Source of the DNA: Maniola hyperantus
Taxonomy: Eukaryota > Arthropoda > Insecta > Lepidoptera > Nymphalidae
Length of the DNA stretch: 64,000 bases
Direction: 5' to 3'
Assembly: GCF_902806685.2 (NCBI RefSeq)
Contig: NC_048538.1
Span: 14,756,001-14,820,000, forward strand
Shown here: in pieces, positions 44,100-55,601 of the stretch
How positions within the stretch are numbered: the first letter of the stretch is position 1
Layout of the letters: each line of letters opens with the position of its first letter
The notes under the pieces: generated by a model
Told to the model about the DNA's origin: nothing
Seen by the model: the letters and a program-made list of their open reading frames with translations, nothing else
The model's database searches: none
Position numbers and translations under genes: made by a program

Positions 44100-45924
44100 T
44101 TTATTTGTTTTACATTAGCAAATGGGACTGACTTGACCATCACCTTGTCACAAAATGTATGTCATGAACAGAGTCTTAATCTTTCCAGTTTCCTCCATAT
44201 AAATACTAGTATGCAGTCATCGTTTGTTTATCCTATCGCTTTGAACCATGAACTGCCTACATAATATAAAGTTGCATTAATTTATATCATAAGTCAAGTT
44301 GCATCACCTTCATTATCTTATATCTATAGTCTATACATTAGTTAATTATCAAAGTCAAAGTCAATCATTTATCCAGTCTTATGACTTGCGATGTCGTCCG
44401 CGTGGACTACACATCCTATTTCAAACCCCTATTTTACCCCATGCCCAATTTTAGCTCAATCCGTCCAGTAGTTTCAGCCGTGCGTTGATAGATCAGTCAT
44501 TCAGTCAGTCATCTTTCCTTTTGTATAGTTAGATATAGAAGATTAAACTGACTGACAGATCAATCGCCGGGTCTAGAAACTTAAGGTTTTGCTTGTAGGT
44601 ATCTATTACGCATAGTAGTACCACTTTTATAAGAGGCCTAAAAACTAGTTAAAACAAAGCACTTGTAAAGTCTATGATAGAACCGAGATTGTGACTAATC
44701 TACACTTATTAATGTATTAATAAATATTGTAAACATTGAATATAATGATGTAAGTTATATTTGTGGTTCACTGAGTCACTAAGTAATAGTTACGGCGGCG
44801 ATGTTTACTAGTTTTCTATTTATTTCTGCGATGCACACCTATCGAAAATACACTTAGCCAAAACATTTAACGTAGCCTCCAAATACGTAGTATGCGTATA
44901 CTTTGAGTATAGAACCATTCACAATATATTGTTTGTGCTACATTAAAATGTACTCAGTTTTAACCGTCTGAATGGTTAATAGAAATAAAATGGAGTCAGT
45001 GTTATATCTTTAGTCCGCAACAGCTCGGTGTGTGGGGCGTTCCCTCCCCGATTGCCATTTCGATCTGTCGCTTACAGATCGAAACTAAATTAGTGTAGGT
45101 TTCACCTACTAGAATCTGCCATGCCTCAGGTTGAGGCAGAGTCTCCACTTGAACTGCTGCAGGTCAACCGTTGCCTGGGCTGCCTCTCGAGTACAATTTC
45201 TAATTCAACCTTATTCCTTGTCTACATTACACAGGGAACCTCTATGCAAAGTTTCAGCTTTTTAGATCCAAGGGTTTGGACTGGGCGTTGATGAGTCAAT
45301 CAGTGAATGAGTCAGGACTTTTCTTTCATTGTATTAGATTAATCAAAACTAAATAAGCCCGATATGATAGTCGAGCATTATTTTGTTATGGCTGCGTCAG
45401 TAAGTTATGAATGTTTTGCTTATGATCTGCAAATAGCCCCTTCTCCCTAGGTGCAGATTCGCAGAATTCCGTTGCGATGCAATCATTACTATGACTAAAA
45501 TTCTTAGTAATGAAAATAGGTACATTTGTTGTTTTTCTACAGCCTGTATGGCAATTACACAGATGTGCCTGAATACGGTATTTGACCACTAGTCAAATCA
45601 GTAACTTTTTATCAAACGTCAAAACGCGCAAAATGCCTAATAAGTGTAATGCGATATTCTATGAAATAATGGAATTTGACGTCACATCATAATGACGTAC
45701 TTTTCAGTTTAATCCATAATTTAAAATGGTTATAACACTTAAAACTAACAAAGGACGTGGATTTTACGTATTTTGGAAGACCTTAATAATTACTAAGTAA
45801 TAACTTATTTTTGATGTAGTCAAATAGCCAATTAAGTATGTTTTTGTGGATGAAAAATAATACTAAATTCCTACAAAATGTAGATTTTAGTGAGAGCACA
45901 TTGCTCAATGCAGTACAGACTCTG
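44100..45924. other. Pax intron with degraded Helitron-like pieces
   Basis: 44380-44535 is a partial antisense H1 copy (GTCGTCCGCGTGGACTACAC ... CAGTCAGTCATC). 45230-45330 has a weaker relic. The rest is not recognised. Confidence 0.6.
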
Positions 45925-46150
45925 TATCCGATCTAGTCTGGTGGGAGGCTTCAGCCGTAGCTAGTGATGACCCTACCGGCAAATCCAAGCGATTTAGCGT
46001 TTCGGGAAGATGCCGCGTAGAAACCAATCAGGGGTATGGATTCAGTGAATCGCCTTCGAAGTTAGCCCGCTTCCATCTTAGACTGCATTATCACTTACCA
46101 CCAGATGAGATTGCTGTCAAGCGCTAACTTGTATCGGAATAAAAAAGGCT
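45925..46150 (+). mobile_element. SINE C, truncated sense copy
   Basis: TCTAGTCTGGTGGGAGGCTT, CCTACCGGCAAATCCAAGCG, AACCAATCAGGGGTATGG and CACTTACCACCAGATGAGAT, ending in an A-rich tail; the tRNA-like head is missing. Confidence 0.85.
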
Positions 46151-46616
46151 ATAGATTAGTTTTAGTCAAGACTAAACTGGCAGAACTAAACCATTTTGAA
46201 TAGGATGCCAATAGTTTTAGTTAGTTTACCGGAATAGATATCAATATGCATTGTGTGTTATTAAGCTTAATTTTATTGTAAAGTAGTTGTTGTCCGGGTT
46301 GATTTTCCGGGATAAAAAGTCAAGTCGATTGCCTAGTTAGTGCGTGAAGGAAGGACAAACAAACAAACAAACTCTCTTTCGCATTTGTAATGTATAGATT
46401 TTCACATACTTAGCGCCATCTAGTTCATATGAGTTTATTTACCTAGCTGGAAAGTGTTACGAAAATCTTCATGGATATAGCTTGGATAGCAGCCAATAAC
46501 TGTCTACGTAATGCGACGTAAGAAATTAGATGTCGCTACTTGAGACCTACCTGTAAAAGAACTTTCGAAATTTTGTACACCGAATAAATTTCAAACATAT
46601 ATTTCTTTGTCCACAG
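46151..46616. other. Pax intron, unassigned
   Basis: 46305-46400 holds a small H2 relic (CCGGGATAAAAAGTC, (CAAA)n). Otherwise nothing. Confidence 0.5.
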
Positions 46617-47007
46617 CCCACCTACCAGAACACAACAACAATCCACGAAAAAATAGCACCAGCAAAATTTACCACAAGTTATGGCCACTCACCTGGCTAC
46701 ACCACCCAGTCACCTGGCTATAACAATCAGTCCCCTGGCTTCAACAACCAATCAACTGGCTACACAACTCGGACTGAATATACAAGTCATTCCCCTGGGA
46801 ACAGTAATCAAGGGACAACTAGGACTGAATATACGAGTCAGTCCCCTGGCTACACTAGTCAGTCCCCTGGCTACACTAGTCAGTCCCCTGGCTATGGCAG
46901 GACCACTGGTCGAGGGAATCTGTCAGAATTAGACACGCTACTTGATGACCTCAGTAACGCTAGATACGGGAACTATGTTGAGAAGAATACGTATACGGAT
47001 CGAAGTG
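46617..47007 (+). CDS. Pax: Paxillin exon 3: SPGY repeats and LD2 motif
   Basis: Acceptor TTTGTCCACAG; begins in phase 0 and ends with one extra G before GTAAGT (phase 1). It encodes 130 full codons. The first hundred residues are a Gln/Ser/Thr/Tyr/Gly-rich linker with repeated SPGY-type units; three consecutive copies of a seven-residue SQSPGYT-like unit come from near-identical 21-bp DNA repeats (about 46836-46895). Then NLSELDTLLDDLSN (exon residues 101-114) matches paxillin LD2 (human NLSELDRLLLELN), the FAK/vinculin-binding helix. The repeats are diagnostic of slippage-driven growth. Each Tyr in SPGY could be phosphorylated, but no YxxP pattern is present in these units, so this is speculative. 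Confidence 0.93.
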
Positions 47008-47168
47008 GTAAGTTCGTTTTATATTATTTTTCAAACAATTTGACAGGCTTGGAATTTACTTGGCTCTCTCTCCTTGTTGAATGATGATGCAGTCTAAAGC
47101 TCATCGAATACTGCCGCACAGAACAGTCAAGTCACGTGGCTACACAAGATCGAAGTTATATATATAAA

Positions 47169-47294
47169 ATCTGTCATCGGCTTTACTCACGTATTTAGTC
47201 GACGTTAGCCCGTCTAGTTTCGTAGTTTAGAGGATGAGTTCGAAACTAGTCGGGCTAACGTCGACTAAATACGTGAGTAAAGCCGTTGACAGAT
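47169..47294. mobile_element. Fold-back MITE, TCGACGTTAGCCCG family, copy 1
   Basis: Arms 47169-47222 and 47241-47294 match at 52 of 54; loop 18 bp. The core CGACGTTAGCCCGACTAGTTTCG and downstream GGAAATCACTCACG-TAGTTTAAACGCT are shared with 63128-63406. Confidence 0.92.
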
Positions 47295-47830
47295 ATTAAA
47301 TATAATGGAAATCACTCACGATAGTTTAAACGCTAAAAAAATCGAAGTTGTAAGTTTTTTTTTAATTTTGGCGGGTTTCATTTTAGCTTTATTTACATTT
47401 TAGCCTTCATTCTCTAAGGCAAGATAGCTGGAAAAAGTGCACCTAGCTCTCAAAGGAGTAACTAGTTCCATGGTTTATTAGTTTCCATGCTAAGTATAAT
47501 AAGTGAGATGTTGTCTTTGGCAAGGCCGCGATTTCCCAGCGTGTACTGAAATAGAGCGAACGTTGCAGATTGTTTAGATTTCAGATTAATGTGCGAGCGA
47601 TGTTTGTCTTTGCGTTGAACTACTTTCAAGTGTTCTATATTCCACTTCATATGGCACTTACTATACTTACTACGTTCAGTAGAGTAGAAACTAGTAGCTT
47701 GCTCGACTGATATGAATGTATAAAATAAGCAGATAAAGTTAAAATGGCGCGTGAAAACTCATTATTTACGCATTATACATTAATTTTCTTACAAATTCAA
47801 CAATTGACAATCAAAGAGTGAATAATGGTG
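47295..47830. other. Pax intron, unassigned
   Basis: 47305-47335 is the shared MITE flank; otherwise nothing. Confidence 0.4.
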
Positions 47831-47999
47831 TAAGGTCCCGCAAATTGCAAATGCACGTGGCCGCCATTTTAGTGACGTCAGCACTAGACTGAAGTTTCGA
47901 GCTGATGGTATAGTTTTACTTAAATATATAATTGAAATGACGTCATTTCGATGTTAATGAGACGAGGTTCCAGCGCAATAGCAATTTGCGGGACTTATA
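47831..47999 (+). mobile_element. MITE with AAGTCCCGCAAATTGC ends, copy 4
   Basis: Ends TAAGGTCCCGCAAATTGC and GCAATTTGCGGGACTTATAA. An inverted AAATCAAAATCATTTATTC/ GAATAAATTATTTTGATTT pair follows at about 48002-48052. Confidence 0.9.
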
Positions 48000-49146
48000 A
48001 TGAATAAATTATTTTGATTTGATAAAAATCAAATCAAAATCATTTATTCATTCAAAGACTAATAAAAATTATTACTTCCTACATCCATGAATTATTATTT
48101 ATGTAGTTCACTCTGGTTATGTCGTCAATGATTTTATGAGAGCATCCATTAAATCCGATACAATATTTAACCTCTCCCCCACAAATATTACAATGTGGGG
48201 ACCGTTACGACTCTTGGCACGGAGTTGACAGTGAAATTTCGACACTCGTCATTGAAAAGCTGTAGTGTTTCCGACGAAAACATGAATTGTGGAAATGAAC
48301 GTCTCAACATATTATGAGATAATCTACGACACATTATTATATCTGTATAATCCATACAAATCACTTTAAAAGCTTTTGTTGAAGAAATCGGTGTTTCTCA
48401 TTTGAATTCAATTTTCGAGGGGATAAACCAACACAATATTTTATTAGTAGGAACTTGTCACTCTACCGCCACCCGATTCAAAGATTCGAAGGTGGCTAAC
48501 AATGGATTTTTCTCGATTAGCACCTACATTGATGAGATGAATAAGAAATAAACTTGTGTACCAAAAATCAGCAGACTTTTTGTCAGATTTCATGACGAAT
48601 TTTATACTGTTTTGGCGGATGAAATAAAAGTATTTTATTCAGATACAATTCATTCTTATAGCAATTCTATACATCTGCGTACCTCCCATCCCATAGCTCA
48701 ATCTTTTGGATCAGAAGATTTGGTGATGAACTGAGTTCTACGATTAATATTTACGGCAACATCGGAAATATTAAGTAGGCAAGAACCTATTACTTGAACT
48801 CGAAATCTTCTTAAGTATATAAATGGAAAAGGTGGCACAGCTAAGACTACTGGACGGATCGGGCTGAAATTTGGCATTAGTTCTTCAATGGTAATTAGTA
48901 AAAGCGAAAAATACGTTTTTTGAAGTCATTGCCAAATGTCAAGAGCGCTAGAATAGACATCAACACGTGCTTTGTATATAATAATGATGATGATGAACGG
49001 GTTAATTGTCGGTTCAAAGGGAAAATAGTAGACTCAGTAGAATAACGAAATCCAACTGTAGGTAAATCTAGTAAAGGTACCAGTGCAAGCGTCTGACGGA
49101 CTTGAGCAAACATATTACGAGGATTACGTCCTATCACATAATATAG
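48000..49146. other. Pax intron, unassigned
   Basis: 48815-48890 is an H1 relic (AAATGGAAAAGGTGGCAC, CTACTGGACGGATCGGGCTG). Otherwise nothing. Confidence 0.5.
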
Positions 49147-49358
49147 ACTAGCTTACACTCGCGACTTCATCCGCGTGGACTACATGAATTTCAAATCCTT
49201 ATTTTACTCCTTTAGGGGTTGAATTTTCAGAAATCCTTTCTTAGCGGATGTCTACGTCATAATAGCTATCTGCTGCTAAATTTCAGCCCGATCCGTCCAG
49301 TAGTTTGAGTTGTGCGTTGATAGATCAGTCAGTCACCTTTTCGTTTTATATATTTAGA
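49147..49358 (-). mobile_element. Helitron-like repeat H1
   Basis: ACTAGCTTACACTCGCGACTTC ... CAGTCACCTTTTCGTTTTAT. Confidence 0.82.
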
Positions 49359-49660
49359 TTTTGCAAAGAAAAATCTGGCAAGAAGCTCCGTCAACATCTC
49401 GAGGAATAAGATTTTTAATAGTAGGTACTTAACTACCTTATTGTTTTAAAATATATCGAAGAATTTTTATAGTGAAACGGTAGTTAATAACATGGTAGCG
49501 AGCGTGACTGAACGACACCTAAACGATGATATCAGCGATATTATAGACAGTTTAGACGGGCTTATAAATAGACGATAATAAAACTGACAATACCTAGCCA
49601 TAGTAGCCTATACCCCATATAGGGCATGTAGATTTAGATGAATGTGATTAGGCGAACATT

Positions 49661-49806
49661 GGGGCCGATTCTCTTGTACACAATCTCTATACTAAACTCA
49701 AATGACACGTCTTAATCTATTGCTATCCCTTTCATAATGTAGCCTGCGGAAAAGGATAGCACTAGATTTAGACCTGTTGCAGATTGTGTACAAGAGAATC
49801 GGCCCC
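49661..49806. mobile_element. MITE with GGGGCCGATTCTCTTGTACA ends
   Basis: The left end (49661 on) and right end (to 49806) are exact inverted repeats over about 26 bp (GGGGCCGATTCTCTTGTACA plus CAATCT). The 146-bp body is non-coding. No clear target duplication. Confidence 0.9.
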
Positions 49807-50312
49807 ATGATCGTAGCCGACGACACGGTATGCCGCTGAATTCGCTGTTGCTAGATGGTGTATAAAAGAAACAAATCTACTTCAATGAGTAACCCTAAAT
49901 GCAATCTCGAGATTCTGAAAGTTTGAGCTGTACGTTGATTGTTAGTCAGTCAGTTTCTTCTTTTGAATAGAATAGAATAGAATATGTTTTTATTCAAGTA
50001 GACCTCTTACAAGCGCTTTCGAATCGTCGGGTAGTTTTAATTTACCTTACCCCTGGTTCGGAATGCCGTTCCTACCGAGAAGATTTGTTTGGATAGATCA
50101 TAATGAAAGTGCGAGACTTACGCATTCCATTACGTCAAATTTCACAGCTATTAAAGAACAATCAAACTTTACGTCATGCAGTGCAGTACGCGCGTAGATA
50201 TACGAATTCAAATAAGGATCGAGCTCGCAAACGGCACTGATGATCATACTGATGATAAAGTATTCTCAAAATCCTTTTACCTCTAGGCTCTACCCATGTT
50301 AAGCATTGGAGA

Positions 50313-50500
50313 CTAAGGGTCACCTCACACTGGCGCAGAGTCGCCGACCACGACAGGAAAATATACGACGATTTAGTACAGATATATGAATGAAACGAGC
50401 ATCGTCGCGCACAGATGCGCGTCGCCGCGCGAAGGCGCGCGATGCGCTGCGAAATATGACGCGTCGCTTCGACTCTGCGCCAGTGTGAGTTGACCCTTAG
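50313..50500. mobile_element. MITE with CTAAGGGTCA ends, CG-rich core
   Basis: Arms 50313-50343 and 50470-50500 match at 30 of 31 (ACTGGCGCAGAGTCG inside). The core carries GCGCGTCGCCGCGCGAAGGC, reminiscent in composition of the element at 15050-15452. Confidence 0.9.
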
Positions 50501-51094
50501 AGTTCACTCTGAGATTAGTACTTGAAATCCTACAAGACTTTACTAGTGGAACTAAACGGTCTAAAACATAATTATAACCCTCATTTGAGATAGATAGGTA
50601 GACCGTACCTACGTACGTTACTCTTTACAAATTCTTTTAAAAATAAAACATCGAATAAAACAATACTCGATTGAATTGAAACAGCTGTTTTAGTTCCCAA
50701 GTAGGTATGTACAGTGTTTCAAATAATAAAGTAAAGAATATCGAATGTGTGGTTTATTAATATAAAGCACTTTCGTGTTTGATGCGGGTTTTATAACGAT
50801 TTGAAGCTAAAAATACTCGTATAAAATAACATTGTGAGTAATGTGATGTTCCAACACCAATGAAAATGTTTAGCGCGAAAATATTCTACATTACGAGTAT
50901 TTCGGTCAATAAGTCAAACTGATCGGATCTCAGGCAGCATTCAGACAGAATTATAAAAGAGTTTTCTTTTAAGTTTTTGTTGGTAACAAATGTGATAAAT
51001 ACAATGTTAGAAATAGTGTTTAATAAATAATAATAAAATTATTCTTTTGATTTAAGAAATCAAGAAGAAATATTTGAGGTACTTATAGCTTAAC
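50501..51094. other. Pax intron, unassigned
   Basis: Nothing recognised. Confidence 0.4.
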
Positions 51095-51600
51095 ATTACC
51101 AACTCTACGTGATCAAATCAGAAATGAAGGGATCCGTAGGAGAACCAGAGTAACCGACATAGCTCAGCGAGTGGCGAAGCTGAAGTGGCAATAGGCAGGG
51201 CACATAGTTCGAAAAACCGACAGACGTTGAGGTCCCAAGGTGCTGGAATGACGACCTCGCACTGGAAAGCACAGCGTTGGAAGACTCCCCAGTAGGTGGA
51301 CGGACGACATCAGGCGAATCGCAGGGAGCTGCTGGATTCAGTCGGCACAAGCCTGTGGAAGTCCCTACAAGAGGCCTTACCCCCGTATTCACAATCATTA
51401 CTATGAAGTCTCACAGTGCGCTCGAACGCACAGCGTGTGGTTCCACCAATCAGATTATTTTGTCACGTCAATTTTCGATAATCTGATTGGTGGAATCCAC
51501 ACTAATGCGTTCGAGCACACTGCCATTTCATAGTATGTAATATGATTGTGAATACGGGTGTATGTCCAGTAGTGGACGTCTATAGGTTAATGATGATGAT
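51095..51600 (+). mobile_element. LINE 3' end, sense, split by a MITE
   Basis: GATCAAATCAGAAATGAAGG, CCGACATAGCTCAGCGAGTG, GGTGGACGGACGACATCAGG, then after the MITE ATGTCCAGTAGTGGACGTCT and GATGATGATG. It is the sense version of 61922-62200. Confidence 0.88.
51380..51560. mobile_element. MITE with TA duplication inside the LINE tail
   Basis: CCCCGTATTCACAATCAT (left) faces ATGATTGTGAATACGGG (right), with an inner TGCGCTCGAACGCA/TGCGTTCGAGCACA and AATCAGATTAT pair. TA at 51378-51379 and 51561-51562 is the target duplication: removing the element restores GGCCTTATGTCCAG of the LINE. Confidence 0.9.
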
Positions 51601-51645
51601 TGGTTTACATTAGATACAATGTTCAAAATGTCACGAGACCATTAA

Positions 51646-51887
51646 TCTAAATAATGTATAAAAGGAAAAGGTGACTGACTGACTGACTGGCCAACTGAGT
51701 GACCGATCTATCAACGCACAGCTTAAACTACAGGACGGATCGGGCTGAAATTTGGCATGCAGATAGAGCTATTATGACGTAGGCATCCGCTAAGAAAGGA
51801 TTTATGATAATTCAACCCCTAAGGGGGTGAAATAGGGGTTTGAAATTTGTCTAGTCCACGCGGACGAAGTCGCGAGCATAAGCTAGT
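51646..51887 (+). mobile_element. Helitron-like repeat H1, complete
   Basis: TATAAAAGGAAAAGG, (GACT)n, CGGATCGGGCTGAAATTTGG, AGTCCACGCGGACGAAGTCG, ending AAGCTAGT. Confidence 0.85.
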
Positions 51888-51925
51888 TCAATATAATCAT
51901 CAAATATGTACCTAATCACACGATA

Positions 51926-52100
51926 GAGCCTCGATAGCTCAACGGTCAAAGGAGCGGACTGAAAACCGAAAGGTCGCCGGTTCAAATCCCACCCGTTGCA
52001 CTATTGTCGTACCTACTCCTAGCACAAGGTTAACGCTTAATTGGACGGGAAAGGGGAATATTAGTCAGCAAATAACTTGGCTAATATTCTTTAAAAAAAA
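51926..52100 (+). mobile_element. tRNA-derived SINE A, copy 2
   Basis: AGCCTCGATAGCTCAACGG, GGTTCAAATCCC, TTGTCGTACCTACTCCTAG, ending in an A run. It ends about 35 bp before Pax exon 4. Confidence 0.88.
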
Positions 52101-52135
52101 TCCATCTTCATGTACTAGTTAATCCTTTGTCTCAG

Positions 52136-52232
52136 ATGGATACTCCCGAACAAACGGCGCCACAAGTCCAGCTTCCACGAGGCCCACTGTGGACTCCTTG
52201 CTCGACCAGCTTAGCACCGATATACCTAATGG
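52136..52232 (+). CDS. Pax: Paxillin exon 4: LD3 motif
   Basis: A 97-nt exon between acceptor TTTGTCTCAG and donor GTAAGT. It begins with two nucleotides that complete the Asp codon split from exon 3 and ends with two nucleotides of a Gly codon. The peptide contains RPTVDSLLDQLSTDIPNG, which aligns with human paxillin LD3 (RPSVESLLDELESSVPSP). A SINE and an unassigned (A)n tract lie immediately upstream (51926-52100), leaving about 35 bp before the acceptor. The exon is too short to stand out alone; motif and phase on both sides make it secure. Confidence 0.9.
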
Positions 52233-52324
52233 GTAAGTGATATCATTTCAAACTCACAATTCAGCAGGTCGACTTGCTTTGCAACAAATATCATCCCGGG
52301 ACCATAATAATATTAGGTAATGTT

Positions 52325-52610
52325 AGGTATACGTAGGTCTTATAGCACAGGTAAGGGGAAAAATCCGCAAACCGTGAATTTGTAGTCACATCACACAAAA
52401 TAAAATTAAAATGTTCATGAACAAATAATTAGTATTATCAATTTTAAAGTAAGATAACTATATCATATAAAAGGGCTTTACCTGTTAATTCCAAAACAGA
52501 TTTTTGTTTATTTTTACGCATAATAGTTTTTGATTTATCGCGCAAAATGTCGAAAAAAATACCCGAGCACGGGACCCTTAGTTCGTGAGTCTGACTCGCA
52601 CTTGGCTTTT
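52325..52610 (-). mobile_element. Interspersed repeat R, antisense
   Basis: TCTTATAGCACAGGTAAGGG, GTGAATTTGTAGTCACATC, GCGCAAAATGTCG and GTGAGTCTGACTCGCACTTGGC. Confidence 0.82.
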
Positions 52611-52635
52611 ATTTGTTAAGATTATTACTAATATG

Positions 52636-52890
52636 CATCTATATATATAAAAGGAAAAGGTGACTGACTGACTGACTGACTGACTGACTGACTGACTGAC
52701 TGACTGACTGATCTATCAACGCACAGCTCAAACTACTGGACGGATCGGGCTGAAATTCGGCATGCAGATAGCTATTATGACGTAGGCGTCCGCTAAGAAA
52801 GGATTTTGGAAAATTCAACCCCTAAGGGGGTGAAATAGGGGTTTGAAATTTGTGTAGTCCACGCGGACGAAGTCGCGAGCATAGGCTAGT
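52636..52890 (+). mobile_element. Helitron-like repeat H1 with long (GACT)n
   Basis: Complete copy; the GACT run (about 52662-52710) has some twelve units, versus four or so in 51646-51887. Confidence 0.87.
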
Positions 52891-53886
52891 ATTTAATAAA
52901 TATGCATAGCGGTGACTGAAAGGTTTCTTCAGACTTCTCAATGAATTTATTGAAAGTTACAATACTAAAGTAAGTAATATAAATCAAAACAAAAATTTAT
53001 GATTTCCATGAAGCGTTTGACAGTGTTGCGCAGTAATGAACTAAACTAATTTTAATAGTTCAATAACTGTTTTGACTGCAAACACCGAACGGATGCCAAA
53101 CATTTTGCATGGAAATTAATTTTCATGCGATGTTCTCATTTTCCGTTACATGTATCGGGGACAGTTACGTTATGAGTAAAAACAGGAACGCTGAATTTAG
53201 TTTCAAGTTCAATCTGTCAACGGAAGATGCGACGTACATATTCCGTATGATGAATGATTGTTTCTACCTATGATTTATTAAAATCGTAGTATTAGTAGTA
53301 CAGGGATCTGTAGAACTTGCCAACCTCTTAAAATTATTTGTTATTTATATTGTGGAAACGGCTCACGGTAGTAATGTTATTAATGACTCTGATTTCATTA
53401 TAATTATTTTCTACTAGCTGCCCCGGCGAACTTCGTACCGCCTAACAGTCTACTCTTTTCCAGGATTTTTTTTAAATTTTTCTCTCCGTAAGAACCATCC
53501 CCGTACTTCAAGAAATATTATGAAAAAAGAATTAGCGAAATCCGTTTAGCTGTTCTCGAGATTTGGGATCAGCAACACATTTAGCGATTCATTTTTATAT
53601 ATAGAGATATTGTATTATATTATTATTCCCGTTATAATTCTCTTCCATGGCGTCCAAGTCCTATGTAATTATGGTTAAAGATATTTTGGCGCGTGCAGGG
53701 AGCCGTGTGGAAACGTATTTTCGCGTCGGCCACAAATAGATCGATACGTCACATCAGTTTGTTCATAGTTGTAATAGTCGCTACTGGGTCTATGTATCCA
53801 GGCAGTTAGTTTAACTAGAATTCCTGTATCTTCCTCGTGGTTGCGTGACTCGTTACACTTTATCATTCACTACTCTAGCCCTATAT
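52891..53886. other. Pax intron, unassigned
   Basis: 53420-53610 (CTAGCTGCCCCGGCGAACTTCG ... GATTCATTTTTATATATAGA) resembles another widespread insect repeat starting at CTAG. The rest is not recognised. Confidence 0.5.
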
Positions 53887-54216
53887 AATATAAGCTGTGA
53901 TAGCCTAGTGGTTAGGACGTCCGCCTTCTAATCGGAGGTCGGGGGTTCGATCCCTGGCACGCACCTCTAGCTTTTCGGAGTTATGTGCGTTTTAATTTAT
54001 CAAATATCACTTGCTTTACCGGTGAAGGAAAACATCGTAAGGAAACCTGCATGCCTAAGAGTTCTCCATAATGTTCTCAAAAGGTGTGTGAAGTCTACCA
54101 ATCCGCACATGGCCAGCGTGGTAGACTATGGCCAAAACCCTTCTCAGTCTGAGAGGAGACCCGTGCTCTATAGTGAGCCGACGATGGGTTGATCATGATG
54201 ATGATGATGATGACTC
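53887..54216 (+). mobile_element. tRNA-derived SINE B, full length
   Basis: Head GTGATAGCCTAGTGGTTAGG (A box) and GGGGTTCGATCCCTGGCACG (B box) resembles tRNA-Arg(TCT) in its anticodon stem, but acceptor halves do not pair. The body GGTGAAGGAAAACATCG, GTTCTCCATAATGTTCTCAA and tail GACGATGGGTTGATCATGATG with (GATGAT)n recur in fragments at 13731 and 56945. Confidence 0.9.
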
Positions 54217-54331
54217 TAGCCCTAGATATATACCTAATACCAATGATTATAAGCCTATTTCGTGTTTTGACGACTTATTTTAATGTGTATAACGGGTACA
54301 TACCACGATTAATTTTTGTTTTTATTTGTCG

Positions 54332-54550
54332 ACTAGCTTATGCTCGCGACTTCGTCCGCGTGGACTACACAAATTTGAAACCCCTATTTTACCGCCTTAG
54401 GGGTTGAATTTTCAAAAATCCTTCCTTAGCGGATGCCTGCGTCATACTAGCTATCTACATGCCAAATTTCAGCCCGATGCGTCCAGTAGTTTGAGCTGAG
54501 TAGTTTGATCAGTCAGTCAGTCAGTCATCTTTTCATTTTATATATTTAGA
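54332..54550 (-). mobile_element. Helitron-like repeat H1
   Basis: ACTAGCTTATGCTCGCGACTTC, TTTAGCGGATGCC-like words, ending CATTTTATATATTTAGA. Confidence 0.82.
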
Positions 54551-55549
54551 TATGTATATAGATTTTATTATTTCTGGTTTGCCTAAATAATATTATACTT
54601 TATAATAATAGAGTTAAAGCAAAGTTTCAATATTTAATTATTTGGATAATGAAGACCTTCTCAAGCAGGCCATTTTAAAAGCTCTACTTCGTTATGGAAA
54701 TTGCAATTTCAAAGTATACTCAAAACACTTTTAGCTCAGTTTACTTTACAAGGGACTTCAAACGATAGAAGTTTTTGTTCTGATTGCATGATTACTAATA
54801 TGTGAATAAAAAATAATAAAAAATAAAATAATGAATAAAAATTAAAAATTATTTATCGAATGATTTCCATTACCATCCGTACGTTATTTAAGCACAAACG
54901 TCAACAACAATCATACACTGCATGCTACATTAGCATTGTAATAATATTACAGTAATTGGTTTTGGCACCTCCAACTCCTGCGCACCTCCCTGTATAATTA
55001 GTGCTTACACCCCGACACCGGTTACACCTGGCCCTACGTCTGTGATTGATTTATTGATTGTCTTATACTAAAACCGTCTACTGGCTATAAACTAAGCCTA
55101 AGATATAGCCCGACTCGTGGAATAAATAGAAGAATAGTGGAAAGTTCATTAACACGTATCTTTATCTCTTTTGCACCTAACATTTTTGAATAAATGTTTT
55201 TTTTTTCTTTCTTGATCGTAAAGTGCTGGCAGCAGTACTCTACTAAGATTATAATCTAGTCTAATCTATGAGTATGAAGTTAATAAATAATATTATATTA
55301 ACCTAAACTTATGAACGTACTAAACACCTACCTATCTAAGAAGACCTCCTAATTTGAGAGCAGAGGCCGAATTAGCAAAATTTGTTTTTTTTAATTTACT
55401 TGTTTAATTTTTTTGAAAAGCACTATACATGCCTCGACCGGGAGTGCTTTTCTGGCCTTGTGTCATAGACGTCCTCGCCAAGGCTCGGCCGTCTAACTCG
55501 CACTCGACCAGAAAACGCCTACTTCCCGGTCTCGTGCAGTAATATACTA
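54551..55549. other. Pax intron, unassigned
   Basis: GC-richer patch near 55430-55540 (CTCGACCGGGAGTGCTTTTC ... CTCGACCAGAAAACGCC) contains weak inverted words; no gene. Confidence 0.4.
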
Positions 55550-55601
55550 TTACTTTTGTGGCTTACAGGAAACTTTTCCTGTAAGCCTACCACAAAAGTG
55601 A
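55550..55601. repeat. Hairpin of about 24 bp
   Basis: TTACTTTTGTGGCTTACAGGAA pairs with TTCCTGTAAGCCTACCACAAAAG; a 3-nt bulge (TAC) in the right arm. Confidence 0.88.

Noticed and set aside
52662..52710. Free-standing GACT microsatellite
   Set aside because: It is the internal run of Helitron-like repeat H1.
53887..53965. tRNA gene (Arg TCT-like)
   Set aside because: A and B boxes are present but the acceptor halves do not pair and the sequence runs on into a SINE body.
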